A stretch of DNA of 64,000 nt, taken from Aphidius gifuensis. Its lineage: Eukaryota; Arthropoda; Insecta; Hymenoptera; Braconidae. Positions 1 through 12,894 of the stretch are shown one piece after another. Below the pieces are notes generated by a model. The model was not told the origin of the DNA, searched no databases, and worked only from the letters and a program-made list of their open reading frames with translations. The stretch covers positions 9,176,001 through 9,240,000 of the forward strand of contig NC_057789.1 in assembly GCF_014905175.1 (NCBI RefSeq), in the 5' to 3' direction. The position numbers and the translations under genes were made by a program. How positions within the stretch are numbered: position 1 is the first letter of the stretch; every line of letters starts with the position of its first letter.

Positions 1-64
1 AGAAGATTAGCATGGCCCCTGCGCAAGGATGACACGCAAAATCGTGAAGCGTTCCACATTTTTT
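1..64 (+). ncRNA. U6: U6 spliceosomal snRNA, 3' part (cut by window start)
   Basis: The first 60 or so bases match the 3' two thirds of U6 snRNA almost base for base. They include the invariant AGATTAGCATGGCCCC stretch, the GCGCAAGGATGACACGCAAA region and the GTGAAGCGTTCC tail, followed by a T run that serves as RNA polymerase III terminator. U6 is the catalytic core RNA of the spliceosome. The 5' end and its promoter lie outside the window, so I cannot tell whether this is a functional locus or a pseudogene. Nothing visible in the part present is broken. Confidence 0.95.
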
Positions 65-1999
65 TGTTATTTTTCATAAATTTTTTTTTTATATATACAG
101 TTTACAACTGTACAACCCAATGATAATGAACCAGTTGCATGAATGAATGTAAAAAGAACAATTAAAAAATGTGATTTGTTTTGTTTAAAATAATTTTTTG
201 TGAGCATATTACATCTTATAAATTAATATCAATAAATAAATGTTTGATAAATTGCGAAAAATTTTAATTAAAATAGTGTTTATTAAATTGATTTTTGTAT
301 AATTTTTCTATAGTGAACAATCATAAATCTAAGCATATTATCAATCTCGTCTGCCTCCCAAGTTCCAATGTTTTTAATAATCTCTCTTTGATTTTTTTTA
401 TTTATTAGATATAACCGCAAGGTTCAGTAATATTTGAGTATATAACACTTAAAGTTGGATGTTTACTTCTTCGTTCATCAGATTTTATAAAAACTTCCCA
501 TTGAGGATACACATATCAAATTTACATTCGCATATTTCTAATTCACCTTTAAATTTTAATATAGCGGGTCCTAATGCGGATATGGCTCACCAATGCAGCA
601 ATCTAGGCATAAAGACCTGAAATAAATAAGTTTTTTTTTTTTTTATCAATAAATTTAGCTTTTATAAATTTAACAATATGACAGATTGTTATAATATAAT
701 TACTACCTCATATCATTTCCTTCATAGGATATGATACAGCTATAATCTGATTATTTTTTTATCATTTTTTTGTTTATATATTTAACAACAAATTCTTCAC
801 TTTGTAAATACAAAAATTACATATCAATGGTGGTGGTGATACAATATTATGACTTATATTTTTATTAATATATAATTCAATCATATCTATTAAACCACTA
901 CATATCCTCATATTTTTCGACTAATAATAAATTGTATTGTGTAAATTGATGTTACAAATTTTACAAAACTTTGACATTTTCTAGCTATATAACTACTTGC
1001 CAAATATTCTTAAAATTTAATTTATATTTTGTCACGATCAACAAACAACATAAGTATTATATTAAATTAAATTATAAATTAATTAAATAGTATTAAAAAA
1101 ACCAACAAAAAAAATGGGAAAATGAATAAAAAAAACTATAGAAATAAGAGTTTACATTCGAAAAATAAAAGAGAAATTTTTTTCCAAAAAGATCTGAGGA
1201 AAATTCAAAAAAATTCCAGAAGTCTCAATTGTGTACAAAATTCGGAGAAATCCGGAGACGATCCGGAGAAAATCGGGAGAGATTATTTCTACCAGAGTAA
1301 TAACAACAATAATAAATTTAAAAAAAAAAATGATTTTTTTTATATTTATTATTAATAAATTATTTTTTTATCTGCAGGATATAATAGTTAATAAATTATT
1401 AACTATTATATCCTGCAGATAAAAAAATAATTTCTCCGATTCGGAAAATCTATAGGTTTAAATTATAAAAAATTATTTTAAGTAATTATATTCAAATAAA
1501 AATTAATTGTCTGATTAAAATTGATTCTTTATTTTTATTCTATAAAAATTTTTATCACTAACATTGATGACGTGTATGATTTTGATAATTTTTATTTATT
1601 TGTAAACTCTTGTTTAAATAATAAGAATATAAAATTGATAAAATTCTAAGCAGAATTTTTTTTTTCTCTCTCTAGTCTGCTCCAGTCTCCTACTCTCCTC
1701 TTTTAATATCATATTCATTCAGATGGAGGGGACCGGTTTATTTTTTTTTATTTATTTTTTTCACCAATGATATTTTATTGCGTATGTATTTTTTTTTTTT
1801 GCATACATTTTATTCTTTTTTAATTATCAAAAAGTAAACACATACTTGTTAATCTTGTTATAATAAATTAACACAAAGCACAAAAACTTTCTTAAAATAT
1901 ATCAAGTTAGATAAGTTCATTTGAATTTTAATGTTTTTTACAAGAACAAGGCGACCAAGAGTGTATTATATTTGTAGAAATTGAATATAAAAAACAAAT
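65..1999. other. Non-coding stretch between U6 and the transferrin-like gene
   Basis: No convincing gene. It contains a MITE-like stretch with the 'tccgg/ggagaaa' signature (about 1080-1300) and the perfect palindrome at 1357-1433. A CT-rich segment near 1665-1700 may belong to the promoter or 5' UTR of the downstream gene. The rest is AT-rich low-complexity sequence. Confidence 0.5.
1357..1433. repeat. Perfect inverted repeat, 38-bp arms, 1-base centre
   Basis: Arm 1357-1394 is the exact reverse complement of arm 1396-1433, with a single base (1395) between. Each arm carries the CTGCAG core of the hairpin. It abuts a 'ttctccg' motif typical of the CCTGGT-ended elements elsewhere in the window, so it is probably part of, or was created by, such an element. 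As RNA or single-stranded DNA it would form a loopless hairpin. Confidence 0.9.
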
Positions 2000-4900
2000 A
2001 TGCCTATTAAGTTGAGGTTAAGTTCAATGAACTTGATATCAACATGTCGATTTTTATGGATTATCAATCAATATTTATCGATGATCATAATATTTTCATC
2101 AATATCTGTCACTAGTTTGTCAACATTCATAAGTGATCAGCCAAAAAACAATTGCAAGTATTTTATTTATTGTTACTTTACATTTCCCGCCAATAAAATC
2201 TTTTGTTTTTCATATTACTTAATTATTGTTTTTATCATTTTTATTACAGTGACATTATGTATTGTTGGAAGTCCAAATTCTAATGACAATATTAAAAAAT
2301 ATTGTCCAAACATGTATGAAGGCCATATCAACTGTAAAATTGTTAAAGACAGGTATTTAATTATTAATTTTATTTGTTATATTTATTTATTTATATTTAA
2401 AAATATATATAATTATTTTTTGTTGTTTTAATTTAACAGAAGTGACTGTATAAGACAGTTGATTGCTGGTGTTGCTGATTTTACAGTTTTAGAAGCTGAA
2501 GATTTATCAGTTACTCAAAAATTTGCTGAAGGAAATGTTTTTGTTACACATGAATTACGAGTTTTTGCTGAGAGTAAGTAACTATTTATTTAACTTTAAT
2601 TTATATATAATATTTATTTAATTAATTTATTATTATTTATTAAGAACCAGCAAGTGTTGACATGGTAGTATTGGTAAATGGAAATATTAATAGTATTGCT
2701 GATATAAAAGGTAAAAACTTTTGTCATCCAGGATTTGATGCAAATGAAAATTGGACTCCACTTTTTTCTGATGTTAGTCAATCAAGCTATTAATGATAAT
2801 TTAATTGTTACAAATTAATTTACAATATTTATATTAATTTATTTTTTATTCAAACAGTATTTTCAAGAACAAATTGTACCCACCAAGTGTAAACCAGGTA
2901 TGACACTGTTGGAAACTAAAATAGCAGCTATATCAAATTATTTTAATGCAGCATGTTTTGCTGGTAAATGGACCAGTGATAAAATTTTTGATGAAAAATT
3001 GAGTAAGTTTAAATAACAATTTAAAAAAAAAAAGCCAAATGTTTAATTGTTTATAATTTTATAGAAGCTAAATACAGCAACTTGTGTGAACTCTGTGAAT
3101 CTGGATGTGGCATTGGTGATATGTATCATGGACGTACTGGTGCATTAGTCTGTTTGACTGAAAACATTGGTGACATTGCCTGGGTCAGACTTGATGATGC
3201 ATTTCGTCATTTCAAAGTAATTTTCATTCAATTTATCTAAATTTTAATAACACTAGTTTAACAATAATTAATTCTACAATATTTTTACAGACTGATAATA
3301 CAAACAGAACACTGTACAAATATCTGTGCTCTGATGGATCAATGAGAGAAGTTGATGGTGGTGTACCATGCGTATGGATATCAAAACCATCACCAGTCAT
3401 TGCAGCAAGAAAGTAATTAAAATTTAGCTAATTAAATTTAATTTACACAATGCTTGTATGAATAATTTTGTTTATCAGAGAACCAGCTCATGAAATAATG
3501 CAATTGATTGAATCAACTAAGAGATGGAGATGCAAATGGCAGCTGGAGTTAATGTCACTATTGGCAAATTATGTTGTCACTCCTTATGGACTTGGTGGAC
3601 TTAAAACAATCGAGTCATATTTAAACAACTGTAAGTTTTTATCTCAATAAATTAAAACAACATATTTGCAATTTTATTTATTTTCTTTCAATCTTTTTTT
3701 AGATGATGAACGTGCATTTCTTTTAGATGATTGTTCATCATCAATAAAATGGTGTATATCATCAAATCTTGAAGAAAAAAAATGCCAATGGCTCAAAGAA
3801 TATTCGTACTATCATGGTATTAAACCAGGAATTGCTTGTATTCAACAACAAAATAAAAAAAATTCTATTGAAGCTGTTTTAAATAGACAATGTGATGTGT
3901 TCGTAGCAAAACCTGAAGATTTACAACCAAAATCCGGGTAATTAATCAAATAAAATTCATATTATATCGTTTATTTATTTAAATTTTCTTTTATACAGTC
4001 TCAAACCAATACTGGAAATATTACCTAGCGAAAAAAATTCATATGAATTACGTAAAATTGGAATTGTTGTTATGAAAAATTCTCCATATAAAAAAATTGA
4101 AGATTTACGAGGTAAAAAAGCATGCATGACTGGCTATAAAAGCATAGGATGGAATTCTTTTTATGGAGTGATGAGAAATAAAAGTTCTGATAGTTTTTGG
4201 AGATGTGAAAGCTCAGAAGCTGTGTATAAATTTTTTGAGACCATTATATTTCCAAAAGGTGAATCGAAATATGATGTTAAAAGTACATATGAATGTTTAA
4301 CGAGTGGAATAGGTGATGTTGCCATTGTGGATCTTCGTGATATTTTTTATTTGAATAAAGAATATTTAAAAACTATTTGTATTGATGGATCAAATGATCC
4401 TCAGTGTATTTTATCATGGACAAGTCTTGGATCGGTTAGTATTAATTAAATTTCGATTTACAAAAAAAATGATATTGTCGTAATTTTATTGTTTGTATTT
4501 AAGGTTGTTGTCAATGAACACATGTCAATTGCTAGACGTGAAAATATAAAATTATTATTTGAAGAACTTGATACATGGTTTGGATCAAAAACAATTGGTC
4601 AAACACCAGTTATTTCACTTTATGGATCTTTTGATTCAACTGACAGTATTATATTTCCAGTAAGTTTATTTATTATTTTTTATTTAATGCTTCATCAATT
4701 GATTCCATTTTAAATTCATCTTTTTTTATACCGGAATATATTTTTTTTTTACAACAATAAAACCAAGGAAATATATTTGAGCGACTATTAATAATTGGTC
4801 TTTCACATGGTCCCAAATAAATACAAGATAAATTATTAAATTTATTTGTATATTCACTTATTGTTTGACTTGTTGATGTATATTTATGGGGTTCATCAAT

Positions 4901-6882
4901 TGATTTATTAATTTTTTTTGCCAATGAAAAAAGATATGATACTTCATCATTTCCTGATAATGAACAACATGTTTCATCTTCTAAAAAAATACCACAACCA
5001 TAAATTATTGTTGAAGCGTTTAATGAAATTTGTGAATCAATTGAAATATTTGGATACCAATTTGTTCTACCACAACTCATATTTTCTTCTAAATCTCTTA
5101 CAATAACACTCCAACATCCTGATTTGATATTAAAATTATCATCAATGTTATCATTTAAATTTTCATCATCATAATTATTTATTATTTGTAAAACATCTAT
5201 TTTTCTGTTGTATATATCTTTGGCAAATTTTAGTGAATGATTTTTTATTAATCCAGCTACACAACCAATGTCTCCTTTATCATCAACTAAAATTGTTTCA
5301 CGCCATGATTCTTTTGATAAATCACTCAACTTTTCAATTTCAAAAATCATTGATTCTACTGTATCAAAAGCTTTTTTTCCTTCAAGTAAATTATTATATT
5401 TTTCCATGATAATTTTCTTAATAAATTCTATTGATGTTTTTACATTTTCATTTAAATGTTCATCTGGTAAACCATGAACAATTATTAATGGTTCTAATAT
5501 TCGTTTTCGTTGATATTTGTTTTTATTATTAATTTTTTTACGTGGTAATTTTTTTTCATATTCTACTAATACTTTGTCAATCCATTCACAATATTCACAA
5601 TTCATTTTACAAGTAATTTTTTATTGCAAGAAAAATTAATGTAATTAACCCTGTAAAAATACAAAAATTTCATTGACCCGAAGTTGATACTTGAAAGAAT
5701 TTAAATAATTCAATTGTTAATAGAGTGTGACAAAATATTCTGAACAAAAATAGCCCAATTCAATTTTCCTCATATAAAAAAATAATCATGTTGTAGATAT
5801 GAGATATTTCAAAATAAAAATGAATGATTGAATAAAAATAATACAAATTAAAAAAGTAAAATTAAATATTTTGGTTAATAGTTTCCTCAAATGAAAAAAA
5901 AATCATCATGCAGCTTGTGTTGGTTTAAAAAGCCACGAAATATTTTGAGATTAAAATTAAAAATTATAAAAATAATAATACTCGTGGATGGAATTGTCGG
6001 TAGTTTTATCGCGAGTTATCTTGCAGAGAGGTTTGTCATTAATATTCCATTTCCGTTATAAAATTATATTAATCAACATAATTTTGAATGAATAATAAAA
6101 GATACCAGGCTAAATATTAAAATAGCCTGAATAAAAATAACTCAATCAAATCATCCAGATGAATTTTCCTTGTGTTGGTACAAAAAATCACGAGATATTT
6201 TAAAATTAAAATTGATAATTATAAAAATAATACAAGCATAGTAACAAATAAACCGAATGATAATTATGACTATTTAAAATTTGTCAAAAATAATTATGAC
6301 AAGAGTATGATCATCTCGATAAATAAATAAATATTACATTTAAAAATTTATTTATTTTTTTAAATTTACTATTATCATATATCTTGGATAAATTGAAAAT
6401 TAATTTATTTAAAAATCAATTAATTAGTCTCCGTATTGTAATGACTCAATGTTATTATTACTTCAAATTTAATTTTATTAATATTTTACCATTTAAATCA
6501 TTTATTAAATGTTTATTTATTTTATTTACTTGTTATATATTATTAATCAAATAATTATTATCATGAATCTTTGATAAATTTGTAATTTATTTATTTTTTA
6601 ACTTGCTGGTGGATAATTTTGTTGGGCATATTTTCGTTTAGGATATTGTAAATTCAAAATAACCAGCCATGTAATCGTGAATAATTTTTTTTTCAGGCCA
6701 AATCAGAGAATTTAAAAAGTGACACAAGCTACTTGTCACTTCCACATCATTATCGTGATATTCTAGACGAATTATCAGCTGAAAATGATGATGACGATGC
6801 TTGCAGCTCAGCCATTTCAGTGTTTAATAATGTCATTATTCTCATGACAGTTTTAATAATTTCTTTAACAAGATTTTTATAA
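2000..6882 (+). CDS. Transferrin-like protein, two lobes, GPI-type C-terminus
   Basis: Twelve exons can be joined in frame: about 2000-2132, 2250-2352, 2440-2573, 2645-2772, 2858-3002, 3065-3216, 3291-3412, 3479-3630, 3703-3937, 3999-4434, 4504-4659 and 6697-6882. The first exon end and the start codon are the least certain; a hydrophobic signal peptide is encoded near 2040-2130. The protein has two transferrin-type lobes, with cysteine-rich signatures such as CELCESGCG and the 'GDIAWV' and 'GDVAIVDLRD' strands of the family. The last exon ends in a small-residue/Ser stretch and a hydrophobic tail (VIILMTVLIISLTRFL), as in GPI-anchored transferrins. The usual iron-ligand positions look altered: 'VLEAED' where the family has an Asp-containing LDGGD-like motif, and Leu after 'GDIAWVR'. 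A non-iron-binding insect transferrin (Tsf3-type) is therefore likelier than Tsf1. Intron 11 is unusually long (2.0 kb) and holds another gene. Confidence 0.85.
4673..5605 (-). CDS. Unrecognised 310-residue protein nested in transferrin intron 11
   Basis: This is a single open frame with no intron, lying entirely inside the last transferrin intron on the opposite strand. Its stop codon falls only 13 bases from the transferrin exon-11 donor, so its 3' UTR must be antisense to that exon. The protein begins MNCEYCEWID. It has a helical charged N-terminal half and a C-terminal half with several Cys residues (for example ETCCSLSG, GPCERP, FYCCKKK) and conserved-looking Trp and Gly. There is no signal peptide or membrane segment. 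I do not recognise the family. The length of the open frame in such AT-rich DNA and its balanced composition argue that it is a real gene. Lack of introns would fit a retrocopy or an old intronless gene. Confidence 0.7.
   Translation of the reverse strand: MNCEYCEWIDKVLVEYEKKLPRKKINNKNKYQRKRILEPLIIVHGLPDEHLNENVKTSIEFIKKIIMEKYNNLLEGKKAFDTVESMIFEIEKLSDLSKESWRETILVDDKGDIGCVAGLIKNHSLKFAKDIYNRKIDVLQIINNYDDENLNDNIDDNFNIKSGCWSVIVRDLEENMSCGRTNWYPNISIDSQISLNASTIIYGCGIFLEDETCCSLSGNDEVSYLFSLAKKINKSIDEPHKYTSTSQTISEYTNKFNNLSCIYLGPCERPIINSRSNIFPWFYCCKKKIYSGIKKDEFKMESIDEALNKK
5990..6600 (+). repeat. Inverted duplicate of transporter A exon 3 plus its intron, in transferrin intron 11
   Basis: Positions 5990-6060 still encode, in plus orientation, a transporter exon end (VGSFIASYLAERF) followed by its donor. 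The next 540 bases match the reverse complement of transporter A's intron (14.62-15.18 kb) over almost their whole length. A third copy of the intron part lies at 55.61-56.04 kb. Upstream (about 5885-5985) there is a partial extra copy of the 'atcatcatg.agcttgt' segment. It is a non-coding gene fragment. Confidence 0.85.
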
Positions 6883-7099
6883 AAACCTCTTTATTTTAAT
6901 CAGTGATATACTTAACTCGATGCCAAATGCATTTAACTATTATATTTTAATATATTCAACATATAATTATATATTTTTCTAAGTATCAATTATTACGTGC
7001 TTAACTAGAACATTTTACGAAAACTACAACTGTTTTATTTTTATAACTTTTCTCAAGGACGGAATTGTTTCAGCTTAAAAAATTTAATAAATATATATT

Positions 7100-10000
7100 T
7101 TAGTGTACGGATAAATATTTCAACAATATTTCTAATTCAGATGAAATATCATTCTGTTGTTGATGACAATATTGAGATTTAAGTTTATGAATTTCAACTG
7201 TGCCATTATCCAATCCAAGTGCCTGAGAAAAAAAAACTTCCATTTATTTTCATTGATACTTAAATAAACGTTAAAATAAAAAATAAATTAATACCATGTA
7301 TTGATTGGCCATGTCGTATTTATTTCTACATGGTGACAATTGGATACTACTGATGTGCACCAATTTATTTGGTAAAATGGTAGTTATTGGAATAATATCA
7401 CTCTTTGCCAAATCCCAAAGATAAATTCTGCAAAAAATAAAATAATTTTAATAACAATTAAAACTGTTGTTTATATTTTTTATTAATTTACCTGGATTCA
7501 TCATCAAGAGCAAATATTGTAAGTGGTCTAGACCTGGACCACTGAATTGTTTTAATTGACGCAGAGCTTTTGTAATTATTTAACTGTAAAATTGGTCGTT
7601 CAGTTGTGGTATTATGCAAACGAATTGTACCATCAGTACATCCAACCAAAAAATATGGCTGATCAAAAGGACAATTTTCAATGTAAGTTGTTCCAACAGC
7701 TCCTTAAAAAATCAAACATAATAAATATAAAATTTTAAAACAAACTATATTATAAAATACATAAATAATTACCTGAAAAATTACCATTAAATTCTAATGG
7801 TTTAAAATTTCTTCCATTTCTATTTGCTTTAATAACTTTACTTGTATTTGTTGCAATATAAAGACTATTTGTATCAATATTATCAATATTAATATCAGTA
7901 CAATTTAAATAATTTTTATCAATAATTTTTTCATAAGGTAAATTTATAATTTGACTTGGAACTAAACGTATTTTTCCCCACCATGATTGACCCAAATCAT
8001 GATTAGCATTTCCTTTTAAATTTCTCAATACACTCCATACACGACAATTTCCATTTTCATCAAGACTACAAATCTATAAAATATAAAATTAAGTTAATAA
8101 TAATATTAAATCTAATTTAGATAATATTTAACAAACCTGAATTGGCATAAATTTTCCCAACGAATCATTTTGATCATTATCAATTTTTGATAATACAACA
8201 ACCCCAATAATTTTAGATATTTTATCATGTTGATTAAGACAAGCTGTTGTTGAAAATGTTGGACATCTTATGATCCATTCACAGCTATTATTATTGTCAA
8301 TAATTTTACGATGATAAGTTTCATCTTCACTTAAATCCCACAAACTCAATGAACCATCATCAAGTCCAGCAAATATAATATTAAAATTTGTTGGATGAAA
8401 ACATGCAGCTGTTATATTACTTGATGAATAAAAAATTTTCATTGGTCTTGATGGTTCATGTATATTCCATTGACAACCAATACAACAATCAGTTATAAAA
8501 TTTATTTCATTTTTTGATACTTCAACATCTTCATCACTTGGTGCATGAATTGTTAATATTATTTTATTTGTTTTATCTGAATAACGTATCATTGTTATTG
8601 GTCTATCAATGAGAAAATTAATTATTGATATATTTAATTTAATACAACTATCACTAAATGGTAATTTTAAATTTTCAATATTATTTATTGTTTTATTTAT
8701 TTTATGATTTTTTTCTTCTAACAATGCTAATATAACTTTACCAGCATTTTCAAGAAATTCATTTAATTGAAGAACATCATAAAATGGTCTTGTGTATTTA
8801 TTGTCATTTAAATTATCATCATCTTCATCTTCATCATCATCACAACCAACACCAATAGTTTCTTTTTTAAATTTTTTAATATCTAATTCTGTGTTTAATT
8901 TATTTGTACATGTTATTGGATATTGACACCACATGTTACGTTTTTTAATGACGTCAGTTTGTATTTCGATACTCAAACAATCATCATTTGTTTGTGTTGC
9001 TATTTGACGAGTATTCATTTTACCATGTAAACTTATAAATTCTTCATAAGCAACTGGTGTTGATTCATATATTGACCATTCAACTGTATCTAATTTTATC
9101 ATTTGTGATAATTGTTGTCCTCTTGTATATTTTTTTGATAATTTATTATTAATGACACTTTGTTTTTTTATATTTTCATTATTTTTTTGTTCTAATTGAA
9201 TTGATGATTGAAGCTTTACAAAATCACCAGATCTACCATCTTCAAAACCTTCATCAGCTGATGATAATAATGATCTATTTGATACTTCTTGAATTTTATC
9301 ATCATTATAAGTATTTAACTTTTTTATTTCAATGTTTGTTTTATCAATATTATTTGATGTTGATGCTTCTAATTTTGCTGCTCTTTTTTTAGCTTCTTGT
9401 AATTCATAATTTCCAGAATCAAGCATTTGTTCTTCATCATATTTTCGATTTTGTATTTTATTTTCAATTAATTTTCTTTCATATTTATGTATTTTTGATG
9501 ATTCAAGTTTAATTGGTTCAAGTTCTACTAATTCTGATGATTCATCAGAATTTTCACTAACTTCTGATGCCTCTGATTCTGTACAATCTTGAAAATCTGA
9601 TTCATAATCTTCAAAATCATCTTCATAATCATCATCATTTTCTGATGATTGTTTTCTATTTTTAACATGTAAATTTTCATTTATATTTTTATGCAACATT
9701 TTTACTTCACTTGGACTTAATGTTCTTGATCTTCTTCTTCTTTCACTTGATGATATTCTTTTTTTAGAGCTAGTACTTTCATTTATCCTCATTGAATCAT
9801 TAATTTTTTTATCATTTTTAATAACTTTTGTTGTTTTTTTTGGCATGTAAATACTACTAACACCACGTTTATCATTGTCATTTAATTTTTTCGATTTACT
9901 ATTTGATGTTATTGTTGATGCTCTTGGTGTTGATGTATTTTTTGATGAATCTTTTAATGTTTTTGAACTTGTACCTTGAACAATAACTGATCCTCTAATT

Positions 10001-10203
10001 TTTTCAATTGAATCATTTTTTGTTAAACTTGTTCTTGATGATAGCTTTATTAAATTTTTATCATTTGTTTTTTTTTTTTCTGTATCTAAATTTTCTTTAG
10101 CTAATACTTGACGACTTGATGTTACATTTTTACTTAATTTTTGTTGTTTTTCTTGAGATAATACTCGTTTTTTAACTACATTATTAATTTTTGTGTTATT
10201 CAT
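7100..10203 (-). CDS. WDR60 (DYNC2I1): WD repeat protein 60 / dynein-2 intermediate chain 1 homologue
   Basis: Five exons join in frame: 8137-10203, 7773-8073, 7492-7702, 7295-7427 and 7100-7222, giving about 940 residues. The first about 450 residues are low-complexity and highly charged (Lys/Ser/Asp/Glu-rich), as in WDR60. The C-terminal half carries WD40-like repeats, for example 'FHPTNFNIIFAGLDDGSLSLWDLSE', split here as FHPTNFNIIFAG then LDDGSLSLWDLSE, and 'FLVGCTDGTIRLH'. In the family this subunit is part of the cytoplasmic dynein-2 motor for retrograde intraflagellar transport in cilia. In an insect that means sensory-neuron cilia and perhaps sperm. It is convergent with the transferrin gene (217 bp apart) and shares a 388-bp divergent promoter region with the ICE2 homologue. 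All splice sites read are canonical. Confidence 0.85.
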
Positions 10204-10591
10204 TTTATATTTTTTAATTTAAATAACAAATAATTAATTAGTACACGTATATTTTAATAGAAATTGATTTTTCTTGTCATTGTAAAACAGATGAAAATCG
10301 ATTTATTTTATAATACTTTATTATAAACTTGACAAATTTGTGTGTGCACTTGGATACACCTGTTATTTTGTTATGACAGTGAAAAAAAAATATATAAATA
10401 TATCATAATTAGGCATTGCGTTTCGATTCTCGAGTTGATTTGGAATTTCGATGTTTCCATAACAACTTGTAGTAAAAAAAACAGACAACAAAAAGCTTCC
10501 ACATGCACACACACACACACAAACACATGTCAAATTGAAAATGTAAACAAACGTGTGTGGTACGTTTGAACTGTCATTTACTCAATTAATA
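10204..10591. promoter_or_regulatory. Divergent promoter region between WDR60 and ICE2 homologues
   Basis: The two start codons face away from each other across 388 bp. The segment includes a short CA microsatellite (about 10505-10530). I infer a shared bidirectional promoter from the geometry alone; no specific factor site was recognised. Confidence 0.45.
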
Positions 10592-12894
10592 ATGGATTTA
10601 CTTGAAGCCATTAATTGGTAAGTCAATAATATAAAACTAGATAAATTATTAAAAATTATAAATATTAAATTATGTTAACAGGCATCCATCTTTAAATGAT
10701 GTTATTGATGATAAATTTATTGATGATGAGAGGTTAGAAAGACATAGTGCAATGCATCGTACACTCCGAGGAAATTTTTATGATCCACATGCTGATATTG
10801 AATATGATTTTTTACATCATGTTACAGCTGATGATATAGCTCATAAAAATACTGAGATGAAAGATAATAAAAAAAAAAATAAATTGATTAAAAAAGAAAA
10901 TATAGAAGATGTAAAAATTGTTGATGATAAATTTAGAAATTATGTACCTGGAATTGTCAAGTTGGATATTCAATTTCCAGAAAAATCAGCATTAACACAA
11001 GAACAACATATATTTTGTCTTAAAATTCTTGATAAAATATCGAAAAATCAAACGTTAGATGTCAAAGAACAAACATTTTATTATGTAAATACTAATTTAT
11101 TGTATTATCTTTTCTATATTACATTTCAATTTAATTTGTTATAATTATTTACAGAGTCTTCAAGAAACAATAAAAAATGAAAATAATAAATTTCTTGAAA
11201 TGGCAAAAACAAATTGGAACTCAAAAAATATCAAAATTATTAATGAAGAATTGATAAATCTCAAATGGAAATTTAAAATTGATAATATTAATAAATTACC
11301 AAGATATTATAATGAAATTGCAACAATTCCATTCATTTCACAAAATATTATTAGTATTAAATTTGAAAATACTGCATACAAAATGGTAAATTAAATTAAC
11401 AAAATTAATAAATTAATAAATAATATATTTCTATTTTAATTTTAGGAAAATGAAAAAGTTTTTTTTAAGCTGCCAAATTTAAAAAAACAATTTGCTCTTT
11501 TAAATAATACAACAAAATTAAAGAAGCTATATTTCACAAATTTATCATCATCAAATTCATTGTACAATGATGAAAATTGTAAAAAAATTATTGAATCAAA
11601 TGACGTTGACATTGTGATATCAACATCTGGTTTAAAATGTTTAGTTAATAATCTTCATCAAGATCATAAAAATAGCTGGATGTTACCAGCACAAGTGATC
11701 AATATAAATAATAAAAATATTGTATTTATTGATAAATCATTGCCACCAACATCTGCAAACGTTTTGGAAAAAAATTCCTGGATGTTTAAATATATTGTTA
11801 AATCAAATCTTCGTGTTGATGAACATGAACCACTATGTTTCTCATATTCAAATCGTCCATACACTGATATTGATGCACCTGAAGAAATTGATGAAGTTAA
11901 AGATGAAAAAATTGATAAATCAAAATATCAAAATAATTATTCATATAATATTTATAAAATTGGAGCTTGTGGATTAAATAAAAATGAATTGATGAAAAAT
12001 AAAGTTGAAAAAGATTATAAAATATTAGTTAGAACAAAAAGTGATGATGTCAAGGTATATTAATATTTTTTTAAATGTTTAATTTACATTTGAGCGTTGT
12101 TATTAATATATTTTTGTTGATTTTTATAGACTGATGAAGGATGCATCAAAGATGTTACAGTTGTACCAAAATTAGAGCATCAATTGGCTCTTGGTGCTGA
12201 AGCAGTAAGCCTAGAAGAAATATCAAAACAATGGGCATCAATTGTATTTAAACCCGATGGAAAATTAGTCCGAGGTATGTTAAAAAAAAACCATATAATA
12301 AAATTCAACATTTATTTATTTATCTTGGACATTTAAATTAACAATAATTGTTTTTTTTTCTAGTGAGAATTAATTCAACAAATTCCCATATTATTCAGTA
12401 TGAATGGCAATCAATTTTATCTTTGAATAAAGACATGCAAAGGCTTTATAAAATAACTGGAGAACCAGCACTGAAAATAATATATAATGTTGCTTCAGAA
12501 ATGACAAAAATGAAACCAGGAAAATATTTATTAAGACATACACCTAGAAGCGGAGCATTTATAAGTGTTTATAGAGAAGCAGAATCATCTGGGTAATGAA
12601 AAATTTATAAAAAAAATAAATACTGACATTAAATTATTGAATACTAATTAACAATATGTTTATTTTAGTAAAAACACACTGGATATACAGAGTTTATTTG
12701 ATGAATTTTGTACAATACCACAATCACTTTGGCCTCCAATTGATACCTGTTTAACAACACCAGCACTTGTTAGTTATCAACGAATGCCAGCAATGTTTCA
12801 TCCATTAAAATTTGCCAATAGAAATAATCAAAGTCCTAGAAAAAGAGGTAGACCTGTTGGATCAACAAAAATGAAAAAAAAATTAAGTAACTAA
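10592..12894 (+). CDS. ICE2 (NARG2): Little elongation complex subunit 2 (NARG2) homologue
   Basis: Seven exons join in frame: 10592-10617, 10682-11084, 11155-11385, 11446-12054, 12130-12274, 12364-12592 and 12669-12894. The N-terminal two thirds is poorly conserved. The C-terminal part has the NARG2_C features: 'VPKLEHQLALGAEAVS', a hydrophobic segment around 'EISKQW', then 'PGKYLLRHTPRSGAF', and a basic tail (PRKRGRPVGSTK) resembling an AT-hook. In animals ICE2 is a subunit of the little elongation complex, which supports RNA polymerase II transcription of snRNA genes. The U6 gene at the window start is probably coincidental, since U6 is a Pol III gene. Family assignment rests on the C-terminal motif. 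Confidence 0.75.

Noticed and set aside
9201..9392. Open frame on the plus strand inside the WDR60 homologue
   Set aside because: It is the antisense shadow of the long charged exon; Leu/His/Tyr-rich composition mirrors the Asp/Lys/Asn codons of the real gene.
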